DNA of 64,000 bases, from positions 70,402,821 to 70,466,820 of the forward strand of contig NC_065920.1 of the NCBI RefSeq assembly GCF_024586455.1, written 5' to 3'. Under the pieces are notes generated by a model. The model did no database searches and was not told where the DNA came from. It saw nothing but the letters and a program-made list of their open reading frames with translations. This document shows, one piece after another, positions 11,301-24,039 of this stretch. Position numbers and translations under genes: made by a program. Each line of letters opens with the position of its first letter. Position 1 is the stretch's first letter. This DNA is from Bactrocera neohumeralis. Taxonomy: Eukaryota; Arthropoda; Insecta; Diptera; Tephritidae.

Positions 11301-13600
11301 AAAATTAGATTTTTTTTAAAGAAAATTAAGGGAATTGGAGACTTTAAATTTCAAAAATCGTACTATTTTCCCTTAAATTACGCTTAATAATCATAAAAAT
11401 AAGTTTCAATTTGAATATCATCGAGGCAAAGTTTTTCAAATGACTTTAAGGTTATATTGAAGCCTACTTTCCGGCTCTGCTATGATTTTTCCAATCAGCG
11501 AGAAAAAAAGCTTTGACAGTTTGGATCGTTATCCTGCTTGAAATTATCTCTTTTTCCATGTTCGCCTCCGAAATGTTCCTGGCCTGGCAGGTATGAGGCC
11601 TCCAAAATATCAATATAGCCTGTCTCTCATCCGAAATGATCATTTCCAGCAACAACGAGCATGCGATTAGTTTTGGCTTCATCGTCCAAAACTTTCTTCC
11701 AATCATATGAGTAAATCAATTTTTGTCCAAAATGGTGGCATACTTTTAAGCGCCAAATATGAACTTTAACCTTTACGTATAAAGGTATTATGGGGCAAGG
11801 AAGAAACGGAAAGCATTATTTAGGTAAGCGTATCATATGCACTTTTGGAAGTCATACATTTCTGTACAAAGGAATTATTTGAGAAGTGTTCTGCTGTTGT
11901 TTTTACAATATTTTTACCCAATAAAGGAACTTCGGTTTTTAGTAAATAAGATATAATCAAATTTAAATATATTTCGAAGAGACTATCAAATATAGTGGTA
12001 GCGACTCCTGCCCTTGGGTCATTGACGAAGTTTCACTGGTTTCTACAATTTTGCTTTCGAAGAAAAGAAAGTTAATGCGAAGTCTGTACGATCGTAGCCT
12101 ACCTTAGGGAGTCGTACATGAGGTTCGAGTAAATAGTAGCACATTTTTAAGCGCGAAATATGAACTTTCAAATTTACACATTATATTAGTCTAGGAAGTA
12201 AGAAACGATTAACATTGCCGTTATAATAGTAGAACACTCAAGAGAGTCATGCTGTTCTGTACACAATTATGATCTGCTAAGAGTTCTGGTGTTGAAATAT
12301 TAACAATGTATTGACCTCTGCTTAAATTTAGGTTTTCAAAAAATTAAAACTCTGTAATTCCAATTATATTTTAAGGAGCATATCCAGTATCTCAGTTCCT
12401 TGTGCGATTACTGTCATAGTCGCCGTCTTTCTTGAGCGGATTATCACTTAAAGTAAACGTACCTATAGCATACCTTTAGGCACTGACGTTCTTATAAACC
12501 CTTTTTATATCAATTTCCTTACTTCAAGGCATTCAATATATTTTAAATTCGCTCTTCCTCAATGCTTTCAACTAAAAAATTGCATATTTTTGTTATTTTT
12601 CTCACGCTCTTTTCTTCCCACTTCAAAAAAATTGCTGTATCGTTGTAAATTACACCCTGTGCTTTGTGTGTCTAGTCGTTTTTTGCCTTGGCTCGTCACT
12701 TTGTCTGTCTGCCGCATGTATCTACTCGCACGAAATCTTTTCATTTATTACATTTCCGCATGCGTTGTCTCCTGTGTGCTTTGTGCGTGACTAAATGTCC
12801 ATATACGCCGCTAAGGTGCACATATTCTCCGTAGAATTTCAGCAAGCTTCAACTCTGTTGCTTTCTGTGCTTTATCAAATTGCTACCTTAAAGAACGTGT
12901 GGCAGTTTGTATATGCTGTATATGTACATACATATATAGTATATGTAATGTGTACATAATTTTTTATGCCTTGGCAACGCCTTGTTATACTACCACACAC
13001 ACACACTTACACACATGCTTATAACTTTTGACGTCATAATCCACTTTGAAAATGTCGAAATGTGGCAGTTCAGCGCTCTGTTTAGTTATGCACATAGCTG
13101 TAAACATATACATACATATATGTATATACGCACGTCTCTCCGAGCTAATACGTCATATCTTGTCGCCGCCACAGTCGCTCGCGCTGTCGCATAGTAATTC
13201 TTCGTGTTGCCCCCAAGGTGTCTATGCGAACGACAATTTTCTCAACAACATGCCTTGTTATTCTATTTTACAGTTTTTTATTATTGTGTTAAAATTTTTA
13301 CGTGCACCCTGCAGCGTTACTCTCCAAGGAGCAGGCGACAGTAGCAATAATAAGTTAGGTTACTCATACGCCAACGCACACACGGCAGATATGATTTATA
13401 TTACTCAGAATGAAGGTAAAAAACTTATATCATCTGTCTGTCGGTGAGATAGAGTGTTGTTGTTGTAATTTAACTAACTCTTTACTTGTTACTCGCGGAG
13501 GATGGCTTATAAATATTTCCTTTCCTTTGAGGAAATTGCAATTTTCAAAGTTCCTTTAACTTGATATTTTGTAGGTTTCTGTAGGATTTTGTAGTTAGCA
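11300..13600. other. intron with stray array cores, otherwise unrecognised
   Basis: Diverged copies of the GCATACTTTTGAGCGCC core family occur at about 11739, 12138 and 12470. A more balanced, possibly single-copy block runs from about 12590 to 13480, with CACACA and CATATATG runs. No exon of the receptor or other gene is seen. Confidence 0.55.
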
Positions 13601-13699
13601 GCGTAGAATTTCAGTGTGCCCTTATCATATACACAGCTTCCCTAAGTCTAATAGCAGATTTGAACGCCAAGCACCTACCATCCACCTGTCTACAGGTGC

Positions 13700-13890
13700 A
13701 AAAAATATAATGTCATTGAGTGTCATTGTTGGGGTAGTCCTAAGTGCACCACAAATGCCGATGAGGAATGCTTTCACCACGACAGTCGGGTCTACGTAAT
13801 CGGAATGGACCCCAAATTTTTATTCCACCAAGGACTGTCAACTCGGCAGAGAATATTGCCGCTACAACAACAGCAACAGGGCCGCTCTTT
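13700..13890 (+). mobile_element. 3' end of a retroposon with CAA-rich tail
   Basis: The segment CACGACAGTCGGGTCTACGT near 13779, then AAGGACTGTCAACTCGGCAG and a tail GCTACAACAACAGCAACA, is shared with 46668-46775. A short shared 3' region ending in a CAA-rich tail is typical of a SINE or LINE 3' end. The plus-oriented tail abuts the minus-oriented LINE remnant at 13895, so it was probably inserted into it. Confidence 0.65.
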
Positions 13891-13894
13891 CAAA

Positions 13895-14335
13895 AAGCTA
13901 CAGCTGCTTAGATAGTGTGATTTTTTCACGCACTCTCTGCCAGAGAACGACATTATTGGCTTGATTACGGTTTCATAGAGCCAGAACAGCACTTCTGATG
14001 AGATGCCCCGCTTCCTTCCGAATTGCTCCTCTAAAACAATATGAAGAGACCGATGCCATTCTCACTCTAGCCTCCTTGTTTGTCTTCGATGAGAGCTTCC
14101 TATCAAGGATAAGCCTAAAATATTTCAAAATGTCTAGCGGTTGAAGAATAGAGGCTTCCAAAAAAGGGAGAGTAGTTTCAGACATGTAGTATCTCCTAAT
14201 AAATAAGACTAGCTCAGTTTTGCTTGGATTTATGGCTAATCTATGTCCCTATGGCCACTTGGCAACCATATTTAGTTACCCTTTGGTAAGATCGTAAGCG
14301 GTGTTCGAAATTTTCCTTTTCTTTTCGTTTGCGTA
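13895..14335 (-). pseudogene. LINE reverse transcriptase remnant (R1/LOA-like)
   Basis: On the minus strand, broken frames read NPSKTELVLFIRRYYM, then an ILDRKLSSKTNKEARV segment, then YETVIKPIMSF. These match the C-terminal palm and thumb region of R1/LOA/I-type reverse transcriptases, which have KTELVLF and LILDRKLSWK-type motifs. The catalytic YADD region and RNase H are not present. Frameshifts and loss of both ends make it dead. Confidence 0.72.
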
Positions 14336-14344
14336 GGCAACCAC

Positions 14345-15950
14345 TGGCAGCCTTGTTCATAAAATTACTTCACCACTAGAAACTAGAAAAGGGAAAGGAC
14401 GCTACCTTGCGAGATTCCCCTATTTACTTTCCGATGTGCCTTTGCACTTTCCCATTCTGTCAGAACAGTTCTGTCGCAAAGTATACTATAGTTGATGTAT
14501 TTGAGATTAGGTTCGATCTTAAACTTGCTTCGCCTCCTAGCGTACTTGAGATTTTGAGTAAAATCAAAAGTTTAAAAATTTTAGCATATTTTTAGGGTTC
14601 AGAAGAATTCTTAATTTTATGTATATAATAATTTTTTGGGATATAAGAAACGAATACGGGATATCATATTTTGGATGATTACATTTTTCTTTATAAAACT
14701 TGATGTAAGAAAAGTTCTGGCCTTTATTGAAACTTAGTTTCGCAAAAAATCAAATCACAACAAATCAAAAAATATTGCCAATAGGCTATCTACTATCGTG
14801 GGTACTGTGATCATCCCAGTCCTTATCTCCTTCTTTTTCAAGTTCATTATATCTCAAGATAAACTTAAATAATAACGTATAGCATACCTCTAGGCGTTGG
14901 CTTTCTTAAAAACTCGTTTTTATACCAATTTCTTTACTTTAAGCCACTAAACATATTTTACTGTCGTAATAGACCAATAAAAATTGCAAAAGAGATTTAG
15001 AAAATTTATGAAAACATATGTTGTTTGACAGCTGTCAACTTTTTTAGTTTCTTTCAATATATAATTTTTCTATGTTTTACTCACGTAAATTTAGTTGACT
15101 TGTCCAATAACAGCATATGAACGTTTTTTGTACCAGAAAGTGTCATACTAATAAAACTTACATACATATTTGAACCACCCTAATGCACGCACATACATAC
15201 AGTTTTCCTTACTTTAATTGAATTGATTTCAATTTTATAGCAATTGGCTTACTATAACAGAGCAATATTTCAACTACAGGCACATAGCAAGTTACATATA
15301 CATATGTACACATACATACAAATATGCATACTATATATATCACACAACCACACACTCACATAAAAATACGTCATTTGTCACCTACGCATTCCAGTAGACA
15401 ACTGTTGGCTGCCAACAACAAACACCGAGACTCGCATGCCTTACAAAGACAATATTTTATTTTCCACTTATTTGCCTTCGGGCGTTGTCGGGATTTTAAA
15501 TTTTACATATCCGAGATTTAAATTTGCTTTGTTCCCGTCATTTTTTTCGCTTTACTGCAGTCGGTTGGAAGGTGAAAGTTGAATGTACGCCTTAAATGGC
15601 AAAGCTTCAGTTCATACATACACATACACAGCCAGACACACATATGAGAACACACGAGTGTATTGACATCTTCTATTCGCCAATTCATGGCATGAACTGT
15701 AATTTGCGAATCCTTTTTGCATGCAAATGCGTCAGTATAGACGAGTTTAATGTGATATCGTTCACTGCTGCTGCTTCTTCTTTTCCTTTTCATGCGCAAT
15801 GTGCGATAAAAGTATAAATTAGATAAAATGATAAGGATTTGCGATTTGCTCTGCGTAGGAATCACATTTGGCAGCGATTTAAGTGCTTAAATGGAATTGG
15901 AGAGATTCCGATTTTTATTTATTTGAAAAGCTTCACTAAGAATACGAAGC
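14345..15950. other. intron, no gene recognised
   Basis: A copy of the array core is seen at about 14882 with some 80 bp of flank similar to 12470-12540. From about 15160 to 15870 the composition is more balanced, with CATACA runs, and no repeat is visible. Confidence 0.5.
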
Positions 15951-15959
15951 ATGCTTCTT

Positions 15960-16455
15960 TTAAGGAAGAGTAAAGAAAAATAATCACAAAATTTCTTCAA
16001 TATAAGAACAATTATTGTGGAGACTTTCAAAACTATTAAAAAAGTTTATTCACCATAAGAAAAATTGCTGTGTGGACTTTAAATAATACCAAAAAGCTTC
16101 TTAAACCTAAAAATTTTACAGTGTAGAGTTTGAAAAATATCTAAAAAAGTTTATTCAGTGTAAGAATAATTGCTGTGTGAACTTTGAATAATCAAAAAGC
16201 TTTTTAGCAAAAAAAATTACAGTGGAGAGTTTCAGAAATTTCAAAAAGTTTATTTACCAGAAGAAAAATTTTTGCTTTTACTTTGAATTATATCAAAAAG
16301 CTTCTTCAAGACAAAAAATTTACAGTGGCGAGTTTGAAAATTTTCAAAAAAGTTTATTTATTATAAAAAGAATGCTGCGGAGTCTTTGAAAATTTTCAAG
16401 AAAAGCTTTCTCAATATTAAAAAATTAATGTGGAGAGTTTGCAAAATGCATTAAA
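15960..16455. repeat. 53-bp monomer array in dimers, core GTGGAGACTTT
   Basis: Nine monomers of about 53 bp each start with a version of GTGGAGACTTT or GTGTGGACTTT. Odd monomers continue to AAAAAAGTTTATTCACC and ATTGCT; even monomers continue to CAAAAAGCTTCTTAAA and TTTACA. The higher unit is therefore a dimer of about 107 bp, present about four times. This is the best-preserved part of a family that spreads to 22 kb. Confidence 0.88.
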
Positions 16456-17084
16456 CAAATAATTTCAAAATTTGTTTTTAAATAGTAATGACGCTATGGT
16501 AGTCTGGGTAACCATTTCGAATATTCAATAAATTTTTCGCAGCTTTAGTTTCTTATACAATATTTTTGAGCTGGTTGGAGACTTTGTAAAAACTTAACTG
16601 ATAATTTTTTTTACTTTAAGGCAATTAAGTTGCATTAAAAATATTCTTAGCTTCTTCTTCAACATTTTTGTCACCATACAACACCGATTTTCACTGCACC
16701 TGTGCGCCGTAACATTTGCTTTACCTTCTCTCCACTCTTTCTTTACTTACAAGCCATTCATTTGCCATCCGCTGAGCTCTGATTGCACATTTCTTTTAAC
16801 CTCATTTAAGGCAATAAACATTTACTTCTGTTCAACTGACATGGCATTTGGGTAATAAAAAGAAAATGTCACGGAAATTGTATTTTTAATTTCCATTGGG
16901 AATTTTCTTACATTGTCTTGCTGACACAAGTTGTTGTTTTAATTTTTCCTGCTAGCAGTAGGTGGAGGAGTGACAGTAAAATACGTGAGATTAAAAATAA
17001 GAATTAAAATGTTTCTTTGGGTTTTTTATATGGGTGCATAAAGAATTAAGTCTCAACCCCAGATAAATTGAAATAATTAAATAT

Positions 17085-18450
17085 ATTTGTGGAGACCTAT
17101 AAGAATAAACTTTCTAGATAAAATAATATTTTTAAATAATTTATAGCTTCTTACAAGTCCGCCTATGAGTCAGCTTAAGTGTAATTTGCGTTTATTTTGG
17201 CAACTTTTTCTTTTGGAGACTATGAACGCTTTCTTCAAACACTTTCATTTAATAGATTTGTGTTTGTATACATTTTTCAACAGTGGAGACTTTGCAGACT
17301 TTTCAAAAAACGCCAAATTAGTAACTGGGTACATTGTTATGTCATTTTAATGTGTGCCGTGGGTATATAAGCAACAATTATGTGAAGTTTGGCGGTTTGT
17401 AGAAATTGTTTAGTACTTAGGGCTATGTATAATAGATTTTAAATAAATGGTGTAATTATGTTATTTGACCACTAGTATTGCTTTAATGTAAAAAGTTAGC
17501 AAAATATTAATATAAAAACTTCATAAGAGGTTAATGGAGACTTGTGGTTCAAAAATATTAAATAAAAAGAAACAACATTTGATATTAATTTTTGTCTGTG
17601 GTAGACCGTAAAAAGGTTAAAATAATCATAAATGAGCTAATAGAATTCTTAAAATGTAGTTAGTAAAAGTGGAGACTTTTCAGGAAACCATACTTTGTTA
17701 AATTACACGAAAAGTTTTGAGAAAGTGCCTTAAAATGTCGAAAAAAAAGGTTTTTCAAAATATATTTCATTAGTGGAGAGTTTTTGGACCTTTTCAAAAC
17801 TTTTTGGAAAGCACTAAAGATGTGTTTTTAATACTAGAAAAATTGATAACTTATGTATAAGTTTGAAAAATATTTTTTTATTAGGAGACTTTGTAGACTT
17901 CTTAAGAAAAAGGAATAGTTCCAGCAAATATATATATTTTTTTTCAAAATTTTCTGTTAATGGAGACATTTTTAGACTTAACAAAAAAGTTTTAGCTCCA
18001 GAAAATGATTAATTACATATACATACTTACATACATATGTATGTATATATGTATGTATGTATGTATATACATATGTACATAAGATATTTTTGGAGGCCTT
18101 GTAGATAAAAATAATAAAGCTGTGGAAATATATTTTAGTTTCAGAAAATTTATAATTATATTTTAAGATATTTTTTATGGAATTTATAATTTATAAAGAT
18201 TTATTTTTACTTCCAATTATCAAATTTCAATATGTGGATATATTTTTAGACCTAAAACAAAAAAAAATTATCAAAGCTCTGCAAATATATTTTTGGATCC
18301 TGATATAGTTATAAAATATTTTAAGATATTTTTTTGTGGAGACTTTGTAGACTTTTTGAAAATTACTTATAAAGCTCTGCAAATGCATTTTAACTTCCGG
18401 AAAATATATAGCGTTTTTTCAAATTATTTTTTATTTGTGGAGACTTCCAA
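17085..18450. repeat. diverged GTGGAGACTTT array, part 2
   Basis: Cores occur near 17090, 17284, 17536, 17671, 17774, 17884, 17961, 18095, 18335 and 18436, often as GGAGACTTTGTAGACTTTT followed by A-rich sequence. The spacers have diverged beyond confident alignment. A CATACATATGTATG palindromic tract lies at about 18015-18080. Confidence 0.75.
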
Positions 18451-18479
18451 CAAATTTACGTTTCCTTCGCAAACCTGTA

Positions 18480-19540
18480 TTCTGTTCCTTTGACTCGATA
18501 ATTTCACTCTGCCTGCATTCCAAAGCCATGCCGCATATGACACTTGTCACAGTAAGAACCGCTGACATGTGTTATACGTGTCTGTCGCCATGCGCCCAAC
18601 ATGCACACTGTTTTGCCTGCGCTTTTGCCAGCGCGTATCACCAATAAAGGAGCAGTCAGGCGAGTTGCCGCCTCTATGACCTCTCAGCAGCTGAGCACTT
18701 GCGCAGCTGACGCCACATTTGTCAGACAATCTCATGCTTTCAGCAACACACCTCGGTGCATTTTCTACCTGCTGTTTACCTGTCATTGCACGATTCAACC
18801 TGGCTTGTCATGCTTCTTCTTCAACTTGTTTCGAGAATGCATATGCGTTGTGTAGTTGGCCGCAGCTGAGATGTTCAGCCACAAATACATCGAGAAATAT
18901 GAAAATTTATTTCATCACATATACACACACTCGCACACAGACGCAATTCAGGTAGCACTTGCTGACAGAGTATAAAAATACCTTTGCGTGCTATTTAAGG
19001 AGTAAACAAACTGTGTCTTCTTCGCATTTCGAAGCCTTTCTATGCGCATAATTCAGAAAACTCGGCGCATGTAGTGTTCGAATGTAGTCGTACATGTGTG
19101 TTCACCTCTGTGTGGAGCTTGTTTATCTTTGCGCAAATGTGTTTGTCACCGCTGTCATTTATGTTGTCACAAGTACCACATAACGTGGCACAAATGTCTT
19201 TCACCAAAATGTAGATAAAATGCAAAATGAAAACAGTGGCATGTTTGTAGAGATCCGTTTGCTGCTATGAGTAATTGAGTTACATTGCTGTTTGTGCTAC
19301 TTACACTTCGGTGGTTTTATTTGTGTCGTATATGAAGGCGTTTATAGTTATATAAAAGAGATATGTAAATATGTTGTGTATATATGTACATACATGTATG
19401 TATGTATGCATGTTCATGTAGATATACCAGATATTAATATCCATGATTTCATTTCTAAGTTCTTCAACATTGTTTGAAAAGTGAACCATCATTCATTAAA
19501 ATATATGGAGCGTAAAGTTAAGTTTATTAAGATATATGCA
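18480..19540. other. balanced-composition intron block
   Basis: Positions 18480-19290 are GC-richer and show none of the array motifs, though array members lie on both sides. Open frames overlap on both strands without protein similarity that I recognise. TACATACATGTATG runs follow near 19385. Confidence 0.5.
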
Positions 19541-19544
19541 TATT

Positions 19545-20290
19545 TTTTATTGGAGACTCTGTCGAGTTTTAAAAAGCTTGCGTCATATTTATTTTCCAAC
19601 GTTTTTCTTAAATTTTTAGATAAATTAATACAATTAACGTATTTTGTAACCGTATTTTAGAAGTGGAGACTTTTAAAAATTTAAAGTATGCATACTTCTG
19701 ACGTCACCACAATACTTTTACGCTAAAACTAGAGAAATGAAAGTTGTGGAGACTTTTGAAAAACTTGAAAAATCGCTTATGGTGCTGGTAAATACCAACA
19801 TTATTAAGAAACCGCAACGTTTTTCCTTATATCTTAGACAAATTAATATTTTAATATAGTTTGCTTCTTCATATAACCATTAGAAGTGGAGGCTTTGTTA
19901 TTGTAAAGTATGTATACTTCTTACGTCACAACACTATGTTTACGTTAAAAAAAAATAGAATTTAGAGCTGTAGAGACTTTGGAGACTTTTGAAAAATTTC
20001 AAATTTACTTTTCGTGACAGTATATACGAAGATATTTCAGAAAACCCAACGTGGTTCTTTAATTTTTAGATAAATTTAGACTTCTAAGATAATTGCTTCA
20101 TATATGCGTATGTTAAAAGTGGAGACTTTTAAAAATGTAGAGTATGTGTACCTCTGCAGTTACCACACTTTTTCACGCTAAAAACACAAAGCTGTTAAAG
20201 CTGTGGAGACTTTGGAGACTTTTGAAAAAATTACAAAATCACTTATCGTGCTGGTAAAGACCGATATTTTTAAGAAAAAGTTACTTATAC
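19545..20290. repeat. 228-bp tandem repeat containing GTGGAGACTTT cores
   Basis: Units start near 19662, 19887 and 20118, with a partial one before 19662. Each carries GTGGAGACTTTTAAAAAT, then AAAGTATGYATACTTCTGACGTCAC in pieces, then a second core GTGGAGACTTTTGAAAAA about 85 bp later, then ACGTTTTTCTTAAATTTTTAG. Period is 225-231 bp, with roughly three copies. It is a higher-order form of the neighbouring array. Confidence 0.88.
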
Positions 20291-21084
20291 ATATACTTAT
20301 TTTACACGAGAAAAAAGTAGAAACTTCTCAGATTTCTCTTATATCCATACTTATTCCTTACTTACTACAATTTTTGCTTACTAAAATTTGTGCATAACAT
20401 ACATATACTTCTACTGCCACTGAATTATCCAATTAAAGTAGTTTACAATTTCAATGCATAATATCGTTTATCAGCAGCCCTACCGCAAATTGAAAAACAA
20501 TCAAGTGACATATTTTAGGAATGCAAATTTTGCTGTCCATATAGTAAATGCAGCTGATAGTGTCTCTAAGGTTCATTGAAACTGAAAATAAATTTGGAAT
20601 AATTTTTGGGAAATAAACAACAAAATGTATGCACTAATGTTTGTTTATAGTTATGATTGTGTGCAACCATGCGCGTGCACGTTAATCTCTATTATACAAA
20701 ATATGTATATAAATATAAAAATGTACGTACGTATGTAAGTAGTATATATTGTACACACATACATATGCTTGGTTGCGTACACGGTGAATGGCTATTTCAG
20801 TTCCTGTAATGCAATCAATTCGATCGCCTGCAAACAATAACAAACTGTATAATTGAAAGCCATAAAAACAATATTAAACGGCAATAGTGAAAACTAAACG
20901 AAATTTAGGACAAATATTGCGTATGCAATAGTAGATAAATAAGCACGGAACGTTAGTCAATAATATGAATTATTTTTGATGTTGATATGTACGACATTTA
21001 TTAAGTTGATGTTTATTAAATTTATGGCAACGAACAAATATTTAATAAATTGTAAACTAAAAATTTTTGTAAAATTTTTTAAAT

Positions 21085-21960
21085 TTTTGGAGACTTTGGA
21101 GACTTTTTGGTTTTGATATTTTACGTAATTAAAATGTCAGTTCTTCGGATAGAGAAGTTTTTTATCTTTAAAATGGTTTTTAAGTGTATTTTGCTGTAGT
21201 GTAGAGTTTGAATATTGTTCGATTTCACATATTTTGCTCTTAAAGTGAATTGAAGTGGTGAATTCTGCATAATTTAAGTGCTCATAACAAATAAAAAAAT
21301 GTTACATGCCTTAAAAAAATGGTGGAGACTGCCAAATTATGTACATACATATATGTATACGTATGTATATTGTTTAAACTATTCTACTTGGCTTAAATTA
21401 TTCATACATATACAATGTATGCGTATACATACAGACATATGTATGTATGTTTGTATGTACATATATAAATTTTTTAAAATTTCTATGAAATATGTGTATG
21501 TATGTGTCGTTTCAAATATTTGGGCATACAATTTTAAAGGCTTTTACTGCAGTGTGCAGTTTGTAAAGTTTTAAAAACTCTTACTTTTACTTTTTAATTG
21601 AGGTTTGTTATGTATTATACAAAAATTCGTGCATAATTCGTGCAAGTTAATGTTTGGAGATTCTTGAAATATGCTGCTTAAATTTTGCTGTCTCTGATCT
21701 TTTGTTTAAAACTATGAAGTATACGAAACTTATAGTTTTTGCTGCAGTGGAGACTTTGGAAAGTTATTGAAAATTAATAGTTTCGGTTTGTCATAATGCT
21801 ATGTTATAAGTGTATGTGCATATAAGTAATAAAATCATGTACAATTTGCTGCTGTGGAGACTTTGGAGAGTTTCTCAAAATTAATATTTTTGGTTTCTCA
21901 TCATGTTATTTTATAAATAAGTAATAAATTATAAACTTTGATGTTTGTAGACTTTTCAAA
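21085..21960. repeat. diverged GTGGAGACTTT array, part 4
   Basis: Cores lie near 21089 (doubled as TTTGGAGACTTTGGAGACTT), 21324, 21654, 21746 and 21854 (doubled). Units from 21740 and 21850 share the following TTAATATTTT and GGTTTSTCATMATG stretch, so a period near 110 bp remains visible. CATACATATATG tracts interrupt at 21340-21510. Confidence 0.72.
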
Positions 21961-21964
21961 AATA

Positions 21965-23265
21965 CGTTTTTGCTCTCTTTTGGCATTTATTTCCTTTTTA
22001 GCAAAAGCTTTAATGTTAACTTTGACCTTTAACCATACTCTTTTACACCCTTCGCACACGCTTCACTCTTCGTTTTAAAATTTTTCTTGTATCTCTAAGC
22101 TACACTTTTCTCCAAATAATTGCTGTTATTTTACATTTCCATATAAAATTTGTCAATTAATTATTTGCATTTCATTCTTATTGCTGCACAAAATCTGGAA
22201 ACAAAAACAATGCAAGCAGCAAATATGTAAGCAAAACAAAACTATGGAGCGTAAACACACAAGCACAAAAACGAGTCAACAATCATAACACAAAATTTAC
22301 TTGTACAAATTTAAATATTCATTTGGTTATTTGTAAATAAAAGCAAATTTCGAACATATGCCACACGCGCACACCCGCACAAACATTTATGCAAATATTT
22401 AACTGTTATGTGCTTATAACCATTTACATATGCTCAAATTAAAACACATTTTATTGTTGTTGTTGTTGTTGCTGTTGTGCGCATTTTAATAAACATTTGG
22501 CAATTGCCAACTTTCCTTGTTTTCACTTTAATACAGTTAACTGTGTGCGGTGGTGCGGTTCCACTGTGTGGCACAACGCTGCGTATACGTAATTTATAAA
22601 TGTACAAATGGCTTGCATGCATGAAAATGCGTCCGTGCGTCTGTATGTGTGTGCGTGTATGCTGCCCAAATGCTGACTAGCGACTATTTGTGTTTGCGAT
22701 TTAAATTTGTTTACATGTTTTCGCATTAAAAGCAAAATAATCAAATCTCGTATTAATATTGATCGATACATTTAATACGCATGATTATGCAGGAGCCTTG
22801 TTGGCGGAAAAGGTGGGAAGTGCAGTATGCATGCAATGCGATATTATTGAATATTTTCACATTGCTTTTCGCTAAACGGATTTGCATATTCAATGCAGAG
22901 GAGAAAAATTAAATTGACGTAATCAGAAGAGAATGAAAATTAGCATTTTGAACAGGGAAAATCGTTGAATTTTCAATACAATTTTATTTTTTGCTTTGAT
23001 AAAAATATAAATGAAACTACATATATACAGACCTTTAATGGTGAAAATTCTATGAAAATATTTTCAACATTTTTATTAAAATTATAATTACAACTAACTT
23101 ACTTCACACAATATTTTTCACATTTTTTGAATATTATTTTTAATTTCTTTGTAATATTTTTAAATATTTAGTTGTTTCTGTCTCTACATTTCTATTCTCT
23201 TTAATTTTTCAAAAATTAAAACTATTAGATAATATTAAGTTAGTGTGTAACATCGCCATTAAAGT
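21965..23265. other. intron block, no gene recognised
   Basis: Positions 22000-22900 are of balanced composition, with a (GTT)n run at 22456-22475 and CACACGCGCACAC near 22360. No repeat relation to the rest of the window is visible. Positions 22980-23260 are AT-rich. Confidence 0.5.
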
Positions 23266-23284
23266 TGGCTAACCCGAATACCCA

Positions 23285-23965
23285 ATCGATGACGATTTAG
23301 CGGACTTTCCATTGCCTATTATGAAGAGGTTCGAATAGCAATCACTCACCTGAAGAACAACAAAGCGACAGTGACCGATGGAATGCCGGCCAAGCTATCC
23401 AAATACGGCGACAAAGATTCGACAAGGTTCATACCTACGCTTCTTTGCAGGAGATAATCGTATGAGAGCATGCCCGACGATTGGAATCTAAGTGTGCTCT
23501 GCGCAATCCACAAAAAAGCGACATCACAATCTGTGCCAATTACAGTGGCATAAAGCTCATTAATATCGCATATAAGGTCTTAGCGAGCGTACGTATAGTG
23601 TATGAAATACGGAAGCCCATCGTCAACATATTGATGGGACCTTGTTAGTGTTGCTTGAGGTCTGAAAAATCCACAATTGAACACATATTTGCTATGCGCT
23701 AAATTATGGAAAAGGAAATTAGACACGCACCAACACTTCGTAGATTTTAAAGCAGTTTCTGGATTCAATAACCTGATCTGCTTTCTCCAGACTGAATAAG
23801 TAAGCGAAGCGCTTTTGTAAGGTTATGACCAGGACAAGAGAAAATATGTTCTAACATAACAAAAATAGTCATCGTATTTCCGACTTGGCACACTAGTCAC
23901 TGTTGATAGTCATAACTTTCAGGTCGTAAATAATTTCGGCTCTCTAACGCAGAACCACTCTTATC
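23285..23965 (+). pseudogene. RTE-like LINE reverse transcriptase fragment
   Basis: Broken plus-strand frames read YEEVRIAITHLKNNKA, then MPDDWNLSVLCAIHKK, then THQHFVDFKAV, and near 23890-23960 VTVDSHNFQVVNNFGSL. These are conserved blocks of RTE-type reverse transcriptases (finger motif, PxxWxxxxxxPIHKK-type block, FVDFKAAFD). Multiple stops and frameshifts and an internal loss between the palm and the VDNF block show it is dead. Confidence 0.8.
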
Positions 23966-24039
23966 AACCAGTACTCGTAAGTACTATTTTTCTTCTAAGA
24001 CTTCTAGCAAGAATTCTATAATAGATGAGAGAATTATTC

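Noticed and set aside
18435..18955. Cluster of overlapping open frames on both strands
   Set aside because: The block is GC-balanced so stops are fewer, but frames overlap each other on both strands and none resembles a known protein or has splice context.
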